Source: Pseudomonas sp. BGr12 (GTDB lineage: Bacteria; Pseudomonadota; Gammaproteobacteria; Pseudomonadales; Pseudomonadaceae). From it: a stretch of 38,922 bases of DNA. A program made the translations under genes and the position numbers. The number at the start of each line of letters is the position of its first letter. Within the stretch, counting starts at the first letter, position 1. Below are positions 33,281 to 38,922 of the stretch, piece by piece. Location of the stretch: assembly GCF_030272895.1 (NCBI RefSeq), contig NZ_JALRNF010000048.1, forward strand, positions 1 to 38,922, written 5' to 3'. The notes under the pieces are model-generated. The model searched no databases. It was not told the origin of the DNA and worked only from the letters and a program-made list of their open reading frames with translations.

Positions 33281-36187
33281 ATGCCGCTCACCACCCTGAT
33301 CCACCGCTCCAGTCAGCCCTGCCCCGACGTCAGCGAACAGCAGGCCCTGCACGTCCTGCAGGAGCACTATGGGCTCAGCGGCGCGTTGCAGTCACTGGGC
33401 AGCCAGCAAGACCTGAACTTTCGCGTCGACAGTGCCCAGGGGCGCTATGTGCTGAAAATCTGCCACGGTGATTATGCCGTGGCCGAACTGGAAGCCCAGC
33501 ATGCGGCCCTGGGCTACTTGCGCGAGCGTGGCTTGCCGGTGCCGGCGGTGATTGTGGCAGGTTCGGGCGAGCACCTGCTGGCCCTGGACGTCAATGGCCA
33601 GGCCATTCGTGCCCGGCTGCTGGACTATATCGAGGGCCAGTCGCTGACCCGCCTCAAGTACATGGAGCCGCAGCTGATTGCCGAGCTCGGGCGGCTCTGT
33701 GCCCGTGTCGACCAGGCCCTGGCCGATTTCAGCCATCCCGGGCTGGAGCGTACCCTGCAGTGGGACCCGCGCCATGCGCCGGCGCTGATCGCCCACCTGC
33801 TGCCGGTGCTCGCCGACGGCCCGCGCAAGGCGCGCGTGCTGGCGGCCGCCAGCAAAGCCGAGCAACGCCTGCAACCCCTGGTCGAACATCTGCCGATGCA
33901 GGCCGTGCACCTGGACATCACCGATGACAACGCGGTCTGGCAGCGCGATGAACAGCGCCAATGGCAACTGCAGGGCGTCATCGACTTCGGCGACCTGTTG
34001 CACACCTGGCGGATCGCCGACCTGTCGGTGACCTGTGCGGCCTTGCTGCACCATGCCGAAGGCGATCCGCTGCGCATCCTGCCTGCGGTCCAGGCCTACC
34101 AGGCGCTCAACCCCCTGACCGAGGCCGAGCTGCGGGCGCTGTGGCCACTGGTGGTGGCGCGTGCCGCGGTGCTGGTGCTCAGCAGCGAACAGCAACTGAG
34201 TGTCGATCCGGGCAACAGCTACAGCCGTGACAACCTGGCCCACGAGTGGGAAATCTTCGAGGTGGCGACCAGCGTGCCGTTCGAGCTGATGGAGGCGGCA
34301 ATTCTCCAGGCAGCTGGCATTGCTGTGCCGGCCTCGCCGCTCGACGCCGTTGCCCTGCTGCCTGGCGTGCAGGGCAGCGCCGTCACTGCGGTGGACCTGG
34401 GCGTGCTCAGCGAGCATTTCCAGGCAGGCAACTGGGAGCAGGACGGTATCGACCAGCAACTGCTGCGCGAGCAGGCGGGCGAACAGGGCGCGGCGTGCAC
34501 GCTCTATGGCCAGTACCGACTGTCGCAGACCCATATCGACAATCCGCAGGAACCCGCGACCCTTGCCCTGCACGTCGAGCTCCAGGTGCCGGCGGGCAGC
34601 ACCCTGCAAGCGCCCTGGGCAGGCACCTGGTCGCAGACCGAAGACGGGCAGGGTTGCCTGCAAGGCCAGCAGTGCAGCCTCTGGTTGCGTGGCCTGGTCG
34701 ATGCGCCGAAGCCGGGTACGCAACTGAGCGCCGGGCAGCCTCTGGGCCGCACCGAAGGCGTACTGTCGATCCAGCTGTGCCGGGTGCCGGGCCTGTGCCC
34801 ACCACCGTTCGTCGTGCCTTCACGGGCTGCGGCCTGGCAAGTGCTGTGCCCGTCGCCACAAGCCCTGCTGGGCTTTGCCTGCGAGGCCGCGCCGCTGGTC
34901 GACGCCGGGCAGTTGCTGGCGCGTCGCGATGCCAGCTTCGCCCGCTCGCAGAAGCACTACTACCAGCAACCGCCGCATATCGAGCGTGGCTGGCGCAACT
35001 ACCTGATCGACATGCAGGGCCGCTCCTACCTGGACATGCTCAACAACGTCGCCGTCCTCGGCCACGGTCATCCGCGCATGGTCAGCGAAGCAGCCAAACA
35101 ATGGTCGTTGCTCAACACCAACTCGCGCTTTCACTACGCGGCCATTGCCGAGTTCTCCGAGCGCCTGCTGGAACTGGCGCCAGACTCCATGGACCGGGTG
35201 TTCCTGGTCAACAGCGGCACCGAGGCCAACGACCTGGCGATCCGCCTGGCCTGGGCCTACAGCGGTGGCCGCGACATGCTCAGCGTGCTGGAGGCCTATC
35301 ACGGCTGGTCGGTGGCCACCGATGCGATTTCCACCTCGATCGCCGACAACCCCCAGGCCTTGAGCACCCGGCCCGACTGGGTGCATCCGGTGATTGCGCC
35401 CAACACCTACCGGGGCGCCTATCGCGGTGAGCAGAGCGCGGCTGATTACCTGCGCGATGTCGACGCCAAGCTCGATGCCCTGGCGGGTGAAAACCGGCAG
35501 CTGGCCGGTTTCATCTGTGAGCCGGTGTATGGCAATGCCGGCGGTATTTCCCTGCCGCCGGGCTACCTCAAGCAGGCCTATGAGAAGGTCCGCGCCGCGG
35601 GCGGGGTGTGCATCGCCGACGAGGTGCAGGTCGGCTATGGCCGCCTGGGCGAGTACTTCTGGGGCTTCGAGGAGCAGGGCGTGGTGCCGGACATCATCAC
35701 CATGGCCAAGGGCATGGGCAACGGCCATCCCCTGGGCGCGGTGATCACCCGCCGGGAAATCGCCGAGGCGCTGGAAGCCGAGGGGTACTTCTTCTCGTCG
35801 GCCGGCGGCAGCCCGGTCAGTTGCCGGATCGGTATGGCGGTGCTCGATGTCATGGGCGAGGAAGGCCTGTGGGACAACGCCCGCGATGTGGGCAGGCACT
35901 TCAAGGCGCGCCTGCAGCAACTTGTCGATAAACATCCGCTGGCCGGTGCCGTGCATGGCTCGGGCTTCTACCTGGGCCTTGAACTGGTGCGCGACCGCTC
36001 GACCCTGGAGCCGGCCACCGAAGAAACCACCGCACTGTGCAACCGCCTGCGCGAGCTGGGCATCTTCATGCAGCCCACCGGCGACTACCTCAACATCCTC
36101 AAGATCAAGCCGCCGATGTGCACCACCCGGGCCAGCGTGGACTACTTCGTCGACTGCATCGACAAAGTGCTTTCAGACGCGTTGTAA
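33281..36187 (+). CDS. APH-kinase / M23-like / class III aminotransferase fusion
   Basis: This fusion has 968 residues. Residues 20-300 form an APH-type kinase: Lys59 in YVLKIC, catalytic loop HLDITDDN (His210, Asp212, Asn217), metal ligand Asp235 in IDFGD. Residues 370-530 resemble an M23/LytM beta domain without its zinc ligands. Residues 560-968 are a PLP class III aminotransferase: NNVAVLGHGHPRM, NSGTEANDLAIRLAW, Asp780 in IADEVQVGYGR, PLP-binding Lys810 in TMAKGMGNGHPLG. Both enzymes look intact. Bacterial fusions of this kind are related to hydroxylysine kinase and phosphohydroxylysine/ethanolamine-phosphate phospho-lyases, so phosphorylation then elimination is more likely than transamination. 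The substrate is unknown. Confidence 0.87.
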   Translation: MPLTTLIHRSSQPCPDVSEQQALHVLQEHYGLSGALQSLGSQQDLNFRVDSAQGRYVLKICHGDYAVAELEAQHAALGYLRERGLPVPAVIVAGSGEHLLALDVNGQAIRARLLDYIEGQSLTRLKYMEPQLIAELGRLCARVDQALADFSHPGLERTLQWDPRHAPALIAHLLPVLADGPRKARVLAAASKAEQRLQPLVEHLPMQAVHLDITDDNAVWQRDEQRQWQLQGVIDFGDLLHTWRIADLSVTCAALLHHAEGDPLRILPAVQAYQALNPLTEAELRALWPLVVARAAVLVLSSEQQLSVDPGNSYSRDNLAHEWEIFEVATSVPFELMEAAILQAAGIAVPASPLDAVALLPGVQGSAVTAVDLGVLSEHFQAGNWEQDGIDQQLLREQAGEQGAACTLYGQYRLSQTHIDNPQEPATLALHVELQVPAGSTLQAPWAGTWSQTEDGQGCLQGQQCSLWLRGLVDAPKPGTQLSAGQPLGRTEGVLSIQLCRVPGLCPPPFVVPSRAAAWQVLCPSPQALLGFACEAAPLVDAGQLLARRDASFARSQKHYYQQPPHIERGWRNYLIDMQGRSYLDMLNNVAVLGHGHPRMVSEAAKQWSLLNTNSRFHYAAIAEFSERLLELAPDSMDRVFLVNSGTEANDLAIRLAWAYSGGRDMLSVLEAYHGWSVATDAISTSIADNPQALSTRPDWVHPVIAPNTYRGAYRGEQSAADYLRDVDAKLDALAGENRQLAGFICEPVYGNAGGISLPPGYLKQAYEKVRAAGGVCIADEVQVGYGRLGEYFWGFEEQGVVPDIITMAKGMGNGHPLGAVITRREIAEALEAEGYFFSSAGGSPVSCRIGMAVLDVMGEEGLWDNARDVGRHFKARLQQLVDKHPLAGAVHGSGFYLGLELVRDRSTLEPATEETTALCNRLRELGIFMQPTGDYLNILKIKPPMCTTRASVDYFVDCIDKVLSDAL

Positions 36188-36200
36188 CCCTTGAACCAGA

Positions 36201-36240
36201 GCCGCTTAAGTCGATTGTTATCGGCTTAAGCGGCTTTTTT
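36201..36240 (+). terminator. intrinsic terminator after the fusion gene
   Basis: GCCGCTTAAGTCGAT (36201-36215) pairs with ATCGGCTTAAGCGGC (36220-36234) with one G-T pair and a four-base loop, followed by six T. It separates the fusion gene from aguB. Confidence 0.92.
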
Positions 36241-36273
36241 GTGGCTGAAATTTTATTTTCGTCACTACCAAAG

Positions 36274-36293
36274 CCGATATTTATCGGATATAA
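36274..36293. promoter_or_regulatory. candidate operator/promoter upstream of aguB
   Basis: CCGATA-TT-TATCGG (36274-36287) is a perfect 6-2-6 dyad, overlapping GATATAA (36287-36293). The AT-rich block from 36244 to 36295 is the likely aguBA promoter region. P. aeruginosa aguBA is controlled by the TetR protein AguR; no aguR is near here. Confidence 0.4.
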
Positions 36294-36369
36294 ATGCCTC
36301 CAGCACCACTTACTGTCATCGGTCGTCTGGCATATTCAGGCGGCCCGGTCACCTTTCGAGGAGGTTTTC

Positions 36370-37248
<879 letters not shown>

Positions 37249-37308
37249 TCATTCAATGACCTCGACGCGGGCCACGGTGCCGGCGTCGGGCCTTGCAAAG
37301 GTTCACTC

Positions 37309-38415
37309 ATGAAAACTCTGACCAGCACCCCGCGCGCCGACGGCTTCCATATGCCCGCCGAGTGGGCGAAGCAAACCCAGGTCTGGATGGTCTGGCCCGA
37401 GCGCCCGGACAACTGGCGCCTGGGCGGCAAACCGGTACAGGCCGCCCACGTGACGCTGGCCAAGGCCATCGCCCGTTTCGAACCGGTCACCGTGGCCGTA
37501 TCGGCCGGCCAGTACGACAACGCCCGCGCGCGCCTGGACGCAGCGAATATCCGCGTGGTGGAAATCAGCAACGACGACGCCTGGGTGCGTGACACCGGGC
37601 CGACCTTCGTCATCAACGACAGCGGCGAAGTCCGTGGCGTGGATTGGGGCTTCAATGCCTGGGGTGGTTTCGAGGGCGGCCTGTACGCGCCGTGGAACCG
37701 CGACGAGCAAGTGGCCAGCAAGGTGCTGGAAATGGAGCGTTGCCCGCGCTACCACACCGAAGGCTTCGTGCTTGAGGGCGGCTCGATTCACGTCGACGGT
37801 GAAGGCACCCTGATCACCACCGAAGAATGCCTGCTCAACCACAACCGCAACCCGCACCTGAACCGCGAGCAGATCGAAGCGGTGCTGCGCGACCACCTGG
37901 CGGTGGACACCATCATCTGGCTGCCCGATGGCTTGTACAACGACGAGACCGACGGCCACGTCGACAACTTCTGTTGTTACGTACGCCCGGGCGAAGTGTT
38001 ACTGGCCTGGACAGATGATTCGCAAGACCCCAACTATGCACGCTGCCACGCCGCACTCGAGGTGCTGCAGAACAGCCGTGATGCCAAGGGTCGCCCGTTT
38101 ATCGTGCACAAGATGCCGATTCCCGGACCGCTGTACGCCACTGAAGAAGAGTGCGCGGGCGTCGATCCGGTGGCCGGTAGCCAGGAGCGTAACCCGTCGG
38201 TTCGCCTGGCCGGTTCCTACGTCAACTTCCTGATCGTCAACGGCGGCATCATCGCCCCGAGCTTCGACGACCCGGCAGATGCCGAGGCTAGAGCGATTCT
38301 TGAGCGTGTGTTCCCCGAGCATGAAGTGGTCATGATCCCGGGCCGCGAGATGCTCCTGGGGGGCGGCAACATCCACTGCCTGACCCAGCAGCAGCCGGCA
38401 CCCGCCAAAGGCTGA
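37309..38415 (+). CDS. aguA: agmatine deiminase AguA
   Basis: AguA converts agmatine to N-carbamoylputrescine and ammonia, supplying AguB. The 368-residue protein opens [19 protein letters not shown] and shows the PPADALH/porphyromonas-type peptidylarginine-deiminase fold: [47 protein letters not shown] and the catalytic Cys357 in [12 protein letters not shown]. Length is the family norm. Together aguB and aguA allow growth on agmatine and feed putrescine into polyamine metabolism. A terminator follows directly. Confidence 0.95.
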   Translation: MKTLTSTPRADGFHMPAEWAKQTQVWMVWPERPDNWRLGGKPVQAAHVTLAKAIARFEPVTVAVSAGQYDNARARLDAANIRVVEISNDDAWVRDTGPTFVINDSGEVRGVDWGFNAWGGFEGGLYAPWNRDEQVASKVLEMERCPRYHTEGFVLEGGSIHVDGEGTLITTEECLLNHNRNPHLNREQIEAVLRDHLAVDTIIWLPDGLYNDETDGHVDNFCCYVRPGEVLLAWTDDSQDPNYARCHAALEVLQNSRDAKGRPFIVHKMPIPGPLYATEEECAGVDPVAGSQERNPSVRLAGSYVNFLIVNGGIIAPSFDDPADAEARAILERVFPEHEVVMIPGREMLLGGGNIHCLTQQQPAPAKG

Positions 38416-38430
38416 ATGTGCGCAAAGTGA

Positions 38431-38456
38431 AAGCCCGTCCCAGGACGGGCTTTTTT
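38431..38456 (+). terminator. intrinsic terminator of aguA
   Basis: GCCCGTCC (38433-38440) pairs with GGACGGGC (38443-38450), with six T from 38451. It closes the aguBA transcript. Confidence 0.93.
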
Positions 38457-38598
38457 ATTGGGCGGACGACAACCGGCGTGTGCGCTGGCACACCTCTTGT
38501 ATTTGTTTTGCATTGTATTTCAAACAGATAGGGCAGCACTGTTCTGTCACAAAGTTCCAGTAGGTTAGCCGCTCACGGCCCCGGGAGTACGTGTCGAA

Positions 38599-38799
38599 AT
38601 GAATGCAGTAAGTGAGCCGGCTTCGCCCCCATCGGCAATGAACCACGACGCGCTGCGGCGAGTGGCGCAGTGGTTGAAGAACAATGGAGCCAACCGGGTC
38701 AGGAAGACCGAACCACGACGTGCATTGCTGGCACGCTATCCAGCAGGGTTGATTACCGATGCAGAGCTTGAAGCGCTGCTGGGTGACAGCGTCAGCTGA
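38599..38799 (+). CDS. small protein of unknown function
   Basis: This 66-residue product has a flexible Ser/Pro-rich start and a predicted two-helix body (NHDALRRVAQWLKNNGANRV and ITDAELEALLGDSVS) joined by a basic RKTEPRRALLARYP stretch. No family is recognised. Support for a real gene: GGAG about 12 bases before the ATG, codon use like its neighbours, and an intrinsic terminator 20 bases after the stop. An internal ATG at residue 14 is possible. A longer minus-strand frame across it (38455-38817) lacks such signals. Confidence 0.55.
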   Translation: MNAVSEPASPPSAMNHDALRRVAQWLKNNGANRVRKTEPRRALLARYPAGLITDAELEALLGDSVS

Positions 38800-38820
38800 C
38801 GGGTCTGGCGAAAACACAAA

Positions 38821-38854
38821 AGGGCGGCACTGCGTAAGCAGTGCCGCCCTTTTT
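38821..38854 (+). terminator. intrinsic terminator after the small gene
   Basis: AGGGCGGCACTGC (38821-38833) pairs with GCAGTGCCGCCCT (38838-38850) around GTAA, with a T run to 38854 and A residues before it. It can work in both directions. Confidence 0.93.
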
Positions 38855-38862
38855 CATGCCTC

Positions 38863-38922
38863 TGTGGGAGCGGGCTTGCCCCGCGATTGCGGTCTATCTG
38901 CCAAACCGCATCGCGGGGCAAG
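38863..38922. repeat. REP inverted pair at the right edge
   Basis: CTTGCCCCGCGAT (38875-38887) and ATCGCGGGGCAAG (38910-38922) are the same arms as at 4978-5044 but in the opposite order, preceded by gtgggagcgg at 38864. The element runs to the window edge and may continue. Confidence 0.8.

Noticed and set aside
33281..34200. N-terminal domain as an aminoglycoside resistance enzyme
   Set aside because: The APH fold is shared by many small-molecule kinases; fusion to a PLP enzyme fits a metabolic amino-alcohol kinase better than drug resistance.
36037..36369. Longer AguB start inside the fusion gene
   Set aside because: It would read through a strong terminator and overlap the fusion gene in another frame; the ATG at 36370 has a strong ribosome site and the family N-terminus.
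38455..38817. 120-codon minus-strand frame across the small gene
   Set aside because: No ribosome site and no family match, and it runs through the region that looks like the small gene's promoter and stops at the aguA terminator. The plus-strand gene has better signals, although proof is lacking.

Overview
The window is a stretch of high-GC Pseudomonas chromosome. The evidence is the proteins themselves, the gene order, and GC-rich REP repeats of the P. putida/P. fluorescens type. From memory, not from a search, the order tex - thioesterase - gshA, ompR(amgR)-envZ(amgS), rimK, hslR, hslO, pckA and later fdhD, LysR, LysM, HAD phosphatase, nudE, cysQ matches the conserved pckA neighbourhood of fluorescent pseudomonads, and rml genes beside dctB-dctD recalls P. 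aeruginosa. There is no rRNA, tRNA, CRISPR array, transposase or phage gene. No gap exceeds 300 bases.

Layout. (1) 1-5050: REP cluster, a promoter, then ssuEADCBF for uptake and desulfonation of alkanesulfonates, closed by a second REP pair. (2) 5052-10119, minus strand: tex, PaaI-like thioesterase, gshA and a TetR regulator, tightly packed. (3) 10362-14466: ompR-envZ, with a terminator-like hairpin between them, converging on rimK-rimB; hslR starts divergently. (4) 14529-17206: hslO and pckA, with a structured pckA leader. (5) 17229-19210: an accessory-looking patch with a ParE-type toxin, an unusually long PaaA2-like antitoxin, a hotdog thioesterase, a glycine-zipper protein, and an orphan plus-strand terminator that suggests a small RNA. 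(6) 19234-23383, minus: FdhF/YdeP-type molybdopterin oxidoreductase, fdhD and a LysR regulator. (7) 23468-26046: BON-LysM protein, HAD nucleotidase, nudE, cysQ. (8) 26035-33114, minus: rmlBACD (dTDP-L-rhamnose), then dctB-dctD and a YiiD-type thioesterase. (9) 33281-38415: a 968-residue fusion of an APH-type kinase, a degenerate M23-like domain and a class III aminotransferase, followed by aguB and aguA (agmatine to putrescine). (10) 38599-38922: a small unknown protein, a terminator and half of a REP pair.

Several genes touch sulfur flow: ssu yields sulfite from sulfonates, gshA uses the resulting cysteine for glutathione, and cysQ removes the PAP by-product of sulfate assimilation. The most unusual gene is the kinase/aminotransferase fusion. 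By homology to the vertebrate pair hydroxylysine kinase and phosphohydroxylysine phospho-lyase, it may phosphorylate an amino alcohol and then eliminate phosphate in one polypeptide; its substrate is unknown, and the neighbouring agmatine genes hint at an amine. The long antitoxin, the putative sRNA and the pckA leader are the other places worth experiments.
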